In this document: piece after piece, positions 24,307 through 34,124 of the stretch
Layout of the letters: each line of letters begins with the position of its first letter
Position numbering within the stretch: the first letter of the stretch is position 1
DNA from: Marchantia polymorpha subsp. ruderalis
Taxonomy: Eukaryota; Streptophyta; Marchantiopsida; Marchantiales; Marchantiaceae
Direction of reading: 5' to 3'
DNA: 64,000 nucleotides
Assembly: GCA_037833965.1 (NCBI GenBank)
Contig: AP031351.1
Coordinates: 27,602,501 to 27,666,500, forward strand
Made by a program: the position numbers and the translations under genes
Notes under the pieces: generated by a model
The model's input: only the letters and a program-made list of their open reading frames with translations
Databases searched by the model: none
What the model was told of the DNA's origin: nothing

Positions 24307-25050
24307 TGTAAGACCGGGTGTTGCACATATGTACTAAGTCTTAGAAGTGGTCAAGGGAATAAGGATGATTAGCCAAGGCATAGCTAAGACTAGCTAGTTA
24401 TGACTAAACTAGTTAGTTATAACTAAGTTTATCTAGTCATGACTAAGTTTAGCTACAATGTCTATAGTTGGCGGAATAATTAGCGGAGTTCTAGAAGAAT
24501 GGAGTGAGCACTTCTATTTTGTCTTTTACAAGGAGTGAGCACTTTTATTTTGTCTTATACAAAAGTTCTAGATTCCAATGGATTAGATATTTGACTAGAA
24601 GCTTGGATTTGATTGGTTTGACTAAATGTATGAAAGATGATTGGCTAGACTAAGTCTAATGTTGACTTAGTGGCTAGGAAGCTTGTAGAAGTTTAAAAGC
24701 TTCCAATGGCATGTCGCCACCTCAACCTTGGATTCCGGAAGCTTCTAGAAGGTTTAGGTAGGCCAATGGCATGTTGCCAAGCAAGTTTGGAGAGTCATGT
24801 GTGAGTACTTGTTTCAGTAATGAAGGAGTGAAGTTTTTGAGTATCTTGGAGTATCGACGTGTGTTTGCGTTTATGTGAAGAGGGTGATGTGAGGAGAGTT
24901 TGTGTGTGAGTTGGAATGATACATGAGAGTTTGTGAGAGAAGGTGTTTGGGACATGAGTGAGAGTATGAATCCTAGTCTTCTAGAACCATGATGCGCTAC
25001 AACAAAGCCATCAGAGGTAAACCTGAGTGAGAGTCAGCCCGGAGGTTGCA
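24307..25050 (+). repeat. Left (5') LTR of Z, 744 bp, internally deleted
   Basis: Starts TGTAAGACCGGGTGTTGCAC and ends CCCGGAGGTTGCA. Compared with the right LTR it lacks 115 bases, between TTGCCA at about 24779 and AGCAAGTTTGG. The missing piece contains the TATAAATAGA box present in the right LTR at 47271-47280, so this LTR probably cannot start genomic transcription. It contains a 31-base tandem duplication (GGAGTGAGCACTT unit). Confidence 0.93.
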
Positions 25051-25054
25051 TTTT

Positions 25055-25072
25055 TGGTTCCGTTGCCGGGAC
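25055..25072 (+). promoter_or_regulatory. Primer-binding-like site of Z
   Basis: TGGTTCCGTTGCCGGGAC begins four bases after the 5' LTR. It resembles the tRNA-Asp-type site TGGCGCCGTTGCCGGGGA common in plant Ty3/gypsy elements, but differs at the second to sixth positions. The primer tRNA is therefore uncertain. Confidence 0.6.
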
Positions 25073-25729
25073 CTCAATCTAGAAGGCGGAATGTTTAGGA
25101 TTCGATTTCTAGCTAGAGAGAAAGTATCCATGAGGGATCACTTGGTGTTAACATTGGGGAATGAAAGAGCGGAGAGTGTGCTTGAGAGCGAAAGTCCCTT
25201 TGTTTATCCAATAGTCTCATATGATAGCCTAGAAGTGATTTTGTACGTTTTGTACATGTAAATAGGTCTTTTTGAGAGAAAAGTGATCTTAGACACCGAA
25301 AAAAATATTTTTGAAGGTATTTTTCAAAGTTTTTATTGATTTTAGAGTGGAAGATAGAGAACATTTACGTTTTTGTTTCAGGTCCAGATGATGTGTTAAC
25401 AGAAAGATATGAGAGTTAGAAGTTGAGTGGGTTTTCACGGGTATCAAAAGTCTGCTCTCTGGAAAGTTTGTACAGAGTTGATTACTTTTTCTGTATTTCA
25501 AGTTAGGCTTTGAAACTTCGTACGAGTGTGTATTGGAAGATAAGCTACGTTTGAGTCAAAATTTCACTGAGAGATCACGTTTAGAGACGAAGTTATGTTG
25601 ATTTGAAGTTGAGGGGGTACAAAAGCAAGATAACAAAGCAAAAGTTTTTGATTTCTTTATTCACAGTTTTCGTCAAGTAGATAGCGTTTCTGGGAGAGGT
25701 CTTTTGAGTGGTTTCTACCTTATGGGAAA

Positions 25730-26173
25730 ATGAGTGAACAAGAAGGTTGGAAGGTTAGGTTATCCAAAGTACCTCAAGGCTTGGATGTTATAGTGTCTTT
25801 AGACTCCAATACAAGAGAATTCAAGGTGGAGTTTGAAGAAAGAGTAGTGAGTCAATCTCCAAGAGTCAAACGTGAAACTTGTTTTTATTGTGGAGAGGAG
25901 TGCCATAAGGTTGTCAATTGTTCCCTGCGGAACAAAGATAGAAGATTGAGGAGCAAGAGGAACTTGGGAGATTTGAAACTTCACTTGGGACCATCATCGC
26001 CACATGAATCCCAAAGCGCGACCTTCTGTGACAATTGCGGAGTGATTGGGCTACCAGCGGGACACGAATGCAGCGGAGTGAAGGCACTTCTGGAATCACT
26101 TGTGGAAGGGTTTGACGGCAAGCTAAGTGCTGAAACAGAGAAAGTGACCTCAGCGGGCTCAAGCTCCAACTGA
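25730..26173 (+). CDS. Z: small zinc-knuckle ORF upstream of gag
   Basis: The frame has 147 codons from ATG 25730. It contains CFYCGEECHKVVNC (residues about 47-60), a CX2CX4HX4C zinc knuckle, then a basic stretch and a second Cys/His cluster CDNCGVIGLPAGHEC (about 101-115). It lies between the primer site and the gag-pol frame, in a different reading frame from gag. After the stop at 26171-26173 another frame, entered near 26160, stays open for about 65 codons (acidic, then GESFGYLG) to a stop at about 26353. A one-base indel may have shortened the original protein. Role unknown: an accessory nucleic-acid-binding protein or a displaced part of Gag. Confidence 0.55.
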   Translation: MSEQEGWKVRLSKVPQGLDVIVSLDSNTREFKVEFEERVVSQSPRVKRETCFYCGEECHKVVNCSLRNKDRRLRSKRNLGDLKLHLGPSSPHESQSATFCDNCGVIGLPAGHECSGVKALLESLVEGFDGKLSAETEKVTSAGSSSN

Positions 26174-26390
26174 AGATGGAGATTATCATTCGAATGATGG
26201 AGAAGATGATGATGAGGGTAAGACTCATCGTATGCCTAGGAGAGGAGAGAGCTTTGGCTATCTTGGAACAACCAATTCCTTTTGTGTTTCCTTTGATGAA
26301 TTACTCAAGGATGGAGTTAGTGTTGTTTATTTTGTATTAAGAAGCCCCATATAAATTTCCAATAGAATAGAAAAAAAAAAAAAAAATTAG

Positions 26391-29221
26391 TTGGAAATGG
26401 GGAAGCTTCCGGTATTTTATGGGAGGGAGAATGAGGATGTAGAAGCTTTTGTTAGGGACTTCAAGAGGGCTTGCATAGGAAACAATGAGAGGAAGAAAGA
26501 CGAGTGGGCTATGCTTTTGCCAGATTTCTTGAAGGATTCTGCTCTCAAGTGGTACAAGGAGTACAAGAGGGAGCATTCGGAGGACGACACGTGGGAGACA
26601 TTAACGGAGAACCTGATCGAAAACTTTCTTCCCAGTGAAAGTTATGAAAAGTTGATGTGTGAGGTCACCTTCTTGAAACAAGGAGAGAACGAGAAGGTGA
26701 GGACCTATGTGAAGAGAACCGAGAAGTTGGAATCTAGATTCCACGTGGTGTTGAGGAAGGGCGGAGACGAAGTGGATGCTACAATGGTGGGGATAAGGGC
26801 GATGCTCATGAAGAACTTCGTTGGAGGTTTGAGACCTGAGATTCGAAGTAAGGTGAGATACGAGAAGCCCTCTTCTAAGGCTGAAGCCATTCGAATTGCT
26901 ATTAGAATGGAGGAGAACTTAGAAGATGATGATTCTAGCTTGGTGGCTAGAGAAGTAGCTCCACCGGTTGTAGGAAGGTCCATTGTTTCAAACCCTTCTA
27001 CTTCATCCACGATAGCGAATCCTAGTGTGGATTTTCAAAATGAGTTGAAATCTATCACGGAGACTCTAGCAGATCTCAAGATTAATGTAGTACAGTTGTG
27101 GGAGAAGAGGAATCAGAACGTAGGAGGAGGCTCTAGGGGGTATGGAAATTATCCTCCAAGAGGAAATCCACCTTCAGGAAACTTTGCGGTTTCTTGCTTT
27201 TCTTGTGGAGGTCCTCATTTTCAGAGGAATTGTCCTAACCCTCGACAACATGATGGAGTTCGGCACAACAACAATGCACCGGCCACGCAACAAGCCAAGG
27301 ATAAGGGAGTAGCATCCATTGATGTATTCTCTCATCAATGCACTTTTGAGAAAGGGGAGAGCTCGAAATCGAAAGTGGATATCCTTGCTCATGAGAAGAA
27401 GCGTGCCCGATTTGCGGACGAGTCGATTTTCATGGAGGACACGCCAAGTCGAAGTACACGGTCAAGTGGAGTGAGTCAACCAAGAGTACCAAGGAAGAAG
27501 TTGGGCATGGATGACTTTTCCATTTCATCTTCTCAAGCTAAGTATGACGTGGTGGAGGATGTAGGAAATCAGAAGGCCAATATAACAGTTGGTCAGCTGA
27601 TTGCCTTGAATCCAGCCATTCGGAAGGCGTTAAGAGGAGGTCTTATCTCCACAAGGACCAAGAAGCGGAAATCTAAGGGGAAGGCTCACATGACCAATGT
27701 GGGAGTTGGGGTGGTGGATGCGGCTGCTTCGGAGGTATGTACACATGCTTCAAAGATCGAAGTGAGGATCAATGGACATGATGTATCAGATGTGTTGGTT
27801 GATGGTGGATCGGCTGTGAATGCCATGTCTGAGAGGTTGATGCAGAAGTTGGGTATGCAACCTTCTAGACCTTCTAGCATAATTGTTGGTATGGCCAACA
27901 AACAGAAGGTAAGACCACTGGGGGTGGTAGACAAAGTTGTGGTTAGTGTGAGGGGAGTGCAAACTTTGCTTTCCTTCCAAATTCTCAAGGAAGCTAGCTA
28001 CGACTTGCTGTTGGAACGTCCTTGGTTGAGGGCGGTAAGGACTACGGACCGATGGCACAAGGGCTATTTGAGGATAGGCCCAAAGAACCATCGAGTTAAG
28101 GTTCCTTTGACGAGAGGAGGGAAATCCACCACTGACTCAGATAGACCAACTGACGAGTATTGGGAATCTGAGAGTGAAGAGAGTGGTAGCTTTTCAGAAG
28201 TTGACACAGACATCTCAACTTCTGATCAAAAAACATCATCGGAGTACTCTTCTGATGATAATGTTCAAGTACAAGTCATTGCTGCCATGGAGTTGTTGCC
28301 TAGGCCTGGAGTGAAGAAAGATCCTGACAAAGTGGAGATGAGCGAAGAGGAGGTGTGTCGACGACTGTCCACTCTCAGGTTTGGTCCCAAGGTTACCAAG
28401 GAGGAAAAGGCAAAGTTTCTGGATATATTTCGCAAATATATTCATGTTTTTGCCTTTAGTTACAAGGATCTTAAGCATGTGACGTTGGAGACTCATCGCA
28501 TCGAGTTGGAGGAGAAAGCTCGTCCTATTCGGCAAAAGCAACGCCGAATAAATCCACCTACGGCTCTTGTGGTGAAGGAGGAGATCGACAAGCTCAAGGA
28601 GGCTGGCTTCATCTACGAGGTAGAAAATTCTGAATGGGTGTCTCCAATTGTGATAGTGAAGAAGAAGAATGGTAAGCTACGAGTGTGCGTAGATTACAAA
28701 AAGTTGAATGCTGTCACAAAGAAAGACTACTATCCCTTGCCTTTCATAGATGAGATTCTAGAGGAGGTTGTTGGCCATGAGTGGTATAGTTTTGGAGATG
28801 GTTATAGTGGCTATAACCAAATCCAAATTGCCTTAGAAGACCAACTCAAAACAACTTTTACCACTCCATGGGGAACCTTCGCTTTTAGAGTGATGCCGTT
28901 TGGTCTATGTAATGCTCCTGCCACTTTTCAAAGGTTCATGAATAGAGTGTTTGAACCTTTCATTGGAAAGTTTGTAAGGGATTTCATAGATGATTTTTGT
29001 GTTTACGGGAGGAAAGCGGATCATTTTGATCATTTGATCAAAATACTTCAACGGCTGGAGGAAGCTAAGGCTTCACTCAATCCAGAAAAATGCATTTTTG
29101 GATGTGAGGAAGGCCTATTGTTGGGGCATGTCATCTCCAAGAATGGTATAGCGGTGGATCCAGAGAAGGTGACACGGATCATGGAGTTACCTTTTCCAGC
29201 GACTTTAACCAAGTTGAGGCA
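26391..29221 (+). pseudogene. Z gag-pol, 5' part (gag, protease, most of RT), interrupted by X3
   Basis: One continuous frame of 943 codons up to the X3 insertion. In order: a retrotransposon Gag capsid domain (residues about 1-190, WYKEYKREH and FVGGLRPEIR), a zinc knuckle CFSCGGPHFQRNC (about 269-281, spacing one residue shorter than usual), an aspartic protease with VDGGSAVNAM (about 466-476), and reverse transcriptase (about 700-940) with SEWVSPIVIVKKKNGKLR, GYSGYNQI, FGLCNAPATFQRFM and the catalytic FIDD (about 865). The frame is cut after KLR; the next codons, QFLGMVGYYRRF, lie at 44749 and beyond. Apart from the insertion no stop is seen in gag-pol. Product: polyprotein for particle formation, reverse transcription and integration. 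About 37 codons of X3 LTR follow in frame and are not part of the gene. Confidence 0.93.
29217..29221. repeat. TSD of X3, left copy (aggca)
   Basis: Identical to 44744-44748. Both flank exact TG..CA ends of the X3 LTRs, and removing X3 with one copy restores the Z reading frame. Confidence 0.97.
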
Positions 29222-30117
29222 TGTAATAACCCACCAAAGGCTAAAACTGCAGTATGGTGGTAAAAAGATCGAACCCACAGGGACAGAGGCAACACACAGA
29301 GTAAAAGTGTCACGTTTAACAGACTTTTGGTAGAGTTTGAATTCTAGGCGACTGTCACTCCCAGAATTACTGCAGTGCTCGACTCGGAGGCTCGACTCGG
29401 AGGAGGATCTCAACTCGGAGGATGCTCGGAGGATGCACGGTACAGCTTGGTCACTCAACACACACACACACCCACACCTGAAACTGGCAAAAAGCACAAC
29501 TCGGAGGTCGGTCAGGACCTCCGCTTCGGATTTCAGGAGGAAAGTGTCTCGCAAGTTCACTCAGAGGTTCTGCAGGAAGTGCCTCCCACTCCGGCTTTTA
29601 CTGCCCTTCCGCCAGGAACTAGCGGGGGTACCCGGACTGGACTTCTCACTTCGGAACGAAGCCTCTACGTACGCCGTGGACGTCACCCTCGACTATCACA
29701 CAAAACGCAGGGAGTGCAGACCCGACTGAGAACTTACTGAAAACACGATCCAGTAACACACACACAACCTGAATTACAAACCAAGGTTTACACGAAGTAA
29801 TGAAACTTCACATTGGCATTCAGGGGAAACTTCCCGTAGGAGTACAATCAGGATATGTCACTCGAAGGAGTAAGGGGGAACTGTTCAAGTATCTAACTCG
29901 CAGCCGGCTCTGAGTATCAGAAATCACCCGCAGGTGCAGATCCGCACTACTCAAGTCTCTAACCGGATACTAGCTCTGAACATTCAGCCGAAGGCCTTCA
30001 ACTACAACATACGGTAACTTCGCTATGCTGCAGCTTCTCTACGTGGTGCCAGGACCAAAATGCACAAACACGCCAAGAAAGTGAGTTCCTGATCTGCACT
30101 TCCGAAACTGGAAGAGT

Positions 30118-30136
30118 CCCAAGGCAAAACGCCTTG
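30118..30136 (-). promoter_or_regulatory. Conserved stem-loop just downstream of the TATA box in the X LTR
   Basis: On the - strand CAAGGC and GCCTTG enclose GTTTT, a six-pair stem with a five-base loop, right after TATAAAG. Corresponding hairpins are at 40774-40792 (other X3 LTR), 50242-50258 (X2), about 52873-52889 (X1, with one G:U pair) and 54844-54863 in Y, where the stem sequence differs but pairing is kept (CCCAAGG with CCTTGGG). It may act in the 5' end of the RNA or in 3' end formation. Confidence 0.6.
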
Positions 30137-30141
30137 ATCTA

Positions 30142-30148
30142 CTTTATA
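30142..30148 (-). promoter_or_regulatory. TATA box of the X3 3' LTR
   Basis: GGGTATAAAGTAG on the - strand, 33 bases after the stop codon of the LTR-encoded frame. The same motif is at 40798-40804, 50230-50236 and 52860-52866. In Y the matching position reads AATAAAG, which looks more like a polyadenylation signal, so the assignment as TATA box is likely but not certain. Confidence 0.6.
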
Positions 30149-30181
30149 CCCTCAAAAGATCCTAACTAGCACTACGCTATC

Positions 30182-32731
30182 CTATCTACCACTCGCAGTA
30201 TCTGCGCGAAACCAAACTACTCTACTGCACTCAGCAGATCCGGTGCTGCGCCTCCTGCGCGCCGGACTGCTCCGCGTACTATCTCTACCTTGCCAGTCTT
30301 CCGACCGGCTGCGTAACCCCAGGCGTCGGAGCGCTGTGGTGACTTCCGACTGCAAGTGCGCCATAGTGTCGCGCGCACCCGACAAGAAGGTTTCTAATTT
30401 TCTCGCCACTCGCCGCCGACTCCGACTGTCACCTTCCGTCAATGCCGCCGCCCGAAGCTCGAACTCCCTGAGTGTGATCCTCTCTTGGGCTGCCACCTCC
30501 CAATGGGTGTATCCTTTTAGACAACGAGTCGCCTGTGCCGCCAACTCTCTTCGCGCCCTGCAGCTGCTCTCCACCTCGGCCAGCTGCATTTCTAATCCCG
30601 CACGTTGTGCCCTCAAATCCGAGCACTCGGATTGCAAGTTGCACAACAGCTCCTCATCCTCCTTGCGGGCTCTTTGACTTTCTTCTAAGGCGCGCGTCTG
30701 GCGCGCAAGCTCGGCTGCTAGGACTTTGTTCTGTCTCCGCTCCTCCTGCAGTTCCAACTCGATCTTTGCCCGTATTAGTTCGGCATCCGCCTGACTTTTC
30801 GTCGCCGCATCCTCCTTCTGCTGCTGCAAGGCTTGGTATAGCTTCTGGGTGACCGCCAGGTGTTGTTTGAGGGCGGTGTTCCTTTCCACATATACTTGGC
30901 AACTAGAGGCCCACTTTGCCACCTTGATCCTCGTCCTTCGCCTGATAGTCTCCACATAAGACTGCGGTTTTAAGGCACTTCCGTATTTGGATGTCTTGCG
31001 ATCCAGATATCGCAGGAGTGGAACTATCTGTTCGCACAGCACCCCTGTTGGCGTTTTCTGCACCGAATCCGCTTCCTGCTCTTCCGAGCTCGTATCATCC
31101 TCAGTCTCGAGGATTTCAGTCGCCACCGAATCCCTTGGCGACTCCCTGGAACTGTGGCGCGCAGCAGCTTCTGCTGCGACTGCTGCTCCACTGCCTGCTA
31201 AAATATCCAGGGCAGTGGGAGATCCCACTGCTTGAGCCCCTGTTCCGGCTCGATCTTCGGTTTGTGAAGGGGTCGACGCCGCAGTGACTTTTGTCACTCT
31301 TGCACCGCCCGCTTCTGCTGCCTGTCCTTCCGGCGCCATCTGCGCGGAAGGTGTCCTTGCTGAAGGTGCGTCCGCCGAAGGCGTCCGCACACTGGTCGTT
31401 GGCCCCATCCGTCTCGCAGTCGGCGAATCCGGCTGACTCTCTGTTGTCCGACTCGCAGTCGGCCGACCAGCAGTTGTCCGACTGGGAGTCGGATACACCC
31501 TGCGCGTCTTGACTCCACTTGGCCTGCTTGTTGGGGGCGTTCTTCCAGAAGTGCCTTCCGCCGAAGACGACCCTTTGAGGATTGTTGGCTCGTCAGCCAA
31601 ACTCTCTTCTGCTTCCGGCCTGCTGTCCGGTTCAACGCGCCGTTCAGTTGGCCTTCCTTCCGCTTGTCGACCTTCAGTCATCCGACTCGCAGTCGGCCGG
31701 CTGTCAGTCCGTCCATCTCCTCCCGAAGGCCGTGGTGCCTTCTGTGCAGAGGTATCTGCCGTCTTCCCTAGAATCTGAGCGATTATCTCTTCCTGTGTGA
31801 GATTCCGCCGGGTCGGAGTTCGCCTGGTCTCCTCAGTAACAGTTGGCATTTTGCGTGCCCTCTGTTTTGGTCGACTGTGAGGCTCGGGGGTGGGCCGACC
31901 ACGAGTCGGCGCAGCTGGTACTTCCGGCTGCCTGTCCTCAGGTCTCTCATCCCACTTCCGCTTTCGCGGAATGCGCTCACTTCGACGTTCTTCTGCTGCT
32001 CTTGCTGGAGCCGGAGGCGTACTGGCAGGTTCCTCGTCCGGATCCGTGTCTACTTCGGCCTCCCTCGAATATCTACCTGGATAAGTCCGGGTCAGCTGCG
32101 GAAACCGAGTCTTCTCAGCATTCGTCAAACATCCCATCGCCCGGTAAAACACGATTAAGTAAGGCGATAGATGATTGAGGGTTCCTCCCTTCTCTTCTTG
32201 CGCATGTTGGCGCGTCACCTTCCACAGGAGCCGTGCCCAATGCACCGGAGCTCCTGACAGCACTAGCTCCACGAACTCTACCTGCCAACCATGCATGTAA
32301 GCGGTCTTGGTCGGCTGCAATATCTGCAGCAATGCCGTCGCGACATTTCTCCGCAATCGATCCTTGTAATCCCGTGTCCGGAAACCGTTCTTGGGATGTC
32401 TGGCCACTTTGAAGAGCTCATTGTAAGAGACTTCTTCCTCCTGGGACACCTTCACGCTATCGGCCTCGAAGAGGAGATCCCCTTCCTCGCCGGCACACCT
32501 GCCCAACACCTGCGCCCAATTGCAAATGTCCCATCTCTCTGGGTGTGGGCGAAATCCGCGAGAAGGCTTGTGTCTCTCTTGCAGATACTCGCGCACCATC
32601 TCCGGACATGTCCAATTCCACCCCCATAGGAGAAAATCGAGCTTCAACCTCAACAGCACATCTTGAAATGCGCGTAGACCGATCTGCGGCACCCTGAGTG
32701 GAGACACTCGCAGCTGGGGAACCTTCGACAT
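30182..32731 (-). CDS. X3 LTR-encoded protein (3' LTR copy), coiled-coil, unknown function
   Basis: The frame has 849 codons and is unbroken. Start chosen at MSKVPQLRVSPLRVPQ (32731), shared by X1, X2 and X3. An in-frame ATG at 32842 would add 37 residues, but a dinucleotide indel in the GT tract before MSKV changes the upstream frame between copies. Residues about 1-225: a conserved globular domain with FLLWGWNW, W.ICNWAQVLGRCAGEEGDLL, NGFRTRDYKDRLRRN, LLQILQPTKTAYMHGWQV, PVHWARLLW and NHLSPYLIVFYRAMGCLT. About 230-550: a linker rich in P, T, S, R and E with PTxSR-like repeats. About 560-575: IVPLLRYLDRKTSKY. About 580-790: heptad-rich coiled coil (RAKIELELQEERRQNKVLAAEL). C-terminus: ALRRLGLRSRSEDW and a basic tail. 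The gene lies in U3, upstream of the TATA box. Loosely reminiscent of putative plant transposon proteins; no catalytic motif recognised. Confidence 0.85.
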   Translation of the reverse strand: MSKVPQLRVSPLRVPQIGLRAFQDVLLRLKLDFLLWGWNWTCPEMVREYLQERHKPSRGFRPHPERWDICNWAQVLGRCAGEEGDLLFEADSVKVSQEEEVSYNELFKVARHPKNGFRTRDYKDRLRRNVATALLQILQPTKTAYMHGWQVEFVELVLSGAPVHWARLLWKVTRQHAQEEKGGTLNHLSPYLIVFYRAMGCLTNAEKTRFPQLTRTYPGRYSREAEVDTDPDEEPASTPPAPARAAEERRSERIPRKRKWDERPEDRQPEVPAAPTRGRPTPEPHSRPKQRARKMPTVTEETRRTPTRRNLTQEEIIAQILGKTADTSAQKAPRPSGGDGRTDSRPTASRMTEGRQAEGRPTERRVEPDSRPEAEESLADEPTILKGSSSAEGTSGRTPPTSRPSGVKTRRVYPTPSRTTAGRPTASRTTESQPDSPTARRMGPTTSVRTPSADAPSARTPSAQMAPEGQAAEAGGARVTKVTAASTPSQTEDRAGTGAQAVGSPTALDILAGSGAAVAAEAAARHSSRESPRDSVATEILETEDDTSSEEQEADSVQKTPTGVLCEQIVPLLRYLDRKTSKYGSALKPQSYVETIRRRTRIKVAKWASSCQVYVERNTALKQHLAVTQKLYQALQQQKEDAATKSQADAELIRAKIELELQEERRQNKVLAAELARQTRALEESQRARKEDEELLCNLQSECSDLRAQRAGLEMQLAEVESSCRARRELAAQATRCLKGYTHWEVAAQERITLREFELRAAALTEGDSRSRRRVARKLETFLSGARDTMAHLQSEVTTALRRLGLRSRSEDWQGRDSTRSSPARRRRSTGSAECSRVVWFRADTASGR

Positions 32732-34087
32732 TGCGTTGCCTGCACACACACAAACGTTCTCCCTTTCGCTCGCTCTCTCACAATCGCCACTGTGCGTCGG
32801 CCACTCAAGCACTGACTGCTCACTCTCTCTGCGCTCGTTCAAGATCGCTACTCACAATTCTTTCAAGGTCCGCCAAGATCCTTGCGCAACTCGTCTCCGC
32901 ACTCTCTACTCTCACTGCAGGTCGCTCCGCCCTTGCGCGTAATCTTGGAACTGGAAATCGCAAAGTCAAGAATGAGAGAATGAGACTGGAGCGCAGTCTT
33001 TTCTTCTCCGATTTCAAGAACGTCCAACGTTCTTACTGGTTGCAACGTACGCAGCCGGCTATACGGCTTAACGGTTCGCCCTTTGCATGCGCGAATTCAC
33101 GTCTCCGCATTGCGCGCATTCGCATGCTTAAACGTTGAATTCTCCCGCCGCCGCCACCTTCCGGACTCGAGTCCGCTGCAGGGTATACGTCGGCCCTGTT
33201 GTCTTTTCCTAACCCGCCCTTCCCCGGAGGCGTGTCGCCGCTGATGCGGTCATTATCCGTCGGCGCCTTGCTGGAGGCGCACATCCAGCCGGAGCGAATT
33301 ACGCCGGCGCGCAGTCGTACCGCCTATTTTGTCCTTTATGCCTCGTCCGTTGCTGCCAGCGCATATCCGTCAGCGCAACTCATGCCAGCGCATCCGGCCG
33401 TCAGCGCCACGTCGGAGGCGTACATCCGACTGGCGCTTTCTTTCCATGAACAGCCGCCAAGGGCGCTTCCGACTCTGAGTTGGTTTCCTCCTGTGAGCGC
33501 GTGATTCCGCCGAAGGCGCATCGCCGAGGGCGTACGGGAATCCTTTCCGGCTGTGAACCCTAGCGCGAACGGCGCATGTCCGGCTACGAGTTTTCCGACG
33601 CTCATAACTTCTCCATTCCTGATCCATCTCCGGCGCTCTTGGACTCGTTAGAACGAGCGTCCCGAGCTCTTTCTAATGCAACTTCAACCAACTAGATCTA
33701 CCGTGTATCCCGATTGTTATGAAGGTTTTCCCTTTCCGCGCTAGCGGCGCTTCGCCGAAGGCGCACTCATGGTCGGATGCCTTTAGAGGTCCGGGCCCTT
33801 CTCCTGACGTCTTTAGCAAAACCTCCTCCTGAGGTGTCTGCGCCGGAAGCGTAGCTTCCTTATACGCTAGAGGCGCGTGAGTAGAGACACCTCAAAAAGG
33901 AGCTTTTGCCGAAGGCGCCGAAGACGTTGGCGTTGGTACATCCGACTACGTGATTCTTTGTGCCCTCGTGACGATCTCATCAATCCACTCTATTTAGCGT
34001 ACCCTTCTCTAGCTACAAACACTGCTTTGGTACTAGTTTTCTAAAATTGTTTAAATTCTGCAAAAAAACAAAAAGTGTGTTACCACA

Positions 34088-34104
34088 TGCCCCCCTCCTC
34101 AATT
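34088..34104 (-). promoter_or_regulatory. Polypurine tract of X3
   Basis: On the - strand TTGAGGAGGGGGGCA directly precedes the 3' LTR start. This is the expected plus-strand primer site for reverse transcription, and it fixes the LTR boundary and the element orientation. Confidence 0.88.
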
Positions 34105-34124
34105 GTGAGCGCCCACGCGAACAT

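Larger units (their letters stand above)
29222..34087 (-). repeat. 3' LTR of X3 (4866 bp)
   Basis: Read on the - strand it begins TGTGGTAACACAC at 34087 and ends GGGTTATTACA at 29222. The TATAAAG at 30142-30148 splits it into a U3 of about 3.95 kb, which holds the open frame, and an R-U5 part of about 0.9 kb. R and U5 limits are not resolved. The first 32 bases contain a long T tract ending in GCAG, like a splice acceptor. Confidence 0.95.

Noticed and set aside
26391-29333. 980-codon frame in Z as a complete protein
   Set aside because: The last about 37 codons are X3 LTR sequence read through the insertion. The true gene continues at 44749.
30243-30677. Antisense open frames inside the X3 LTR (also 31291-31778, 32291-32629 and equivalents)
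   Set aside because: They are complementary shadows of the 849-codon frame, caused by its biased codon use, and are not conserved as proteins in the other copies.
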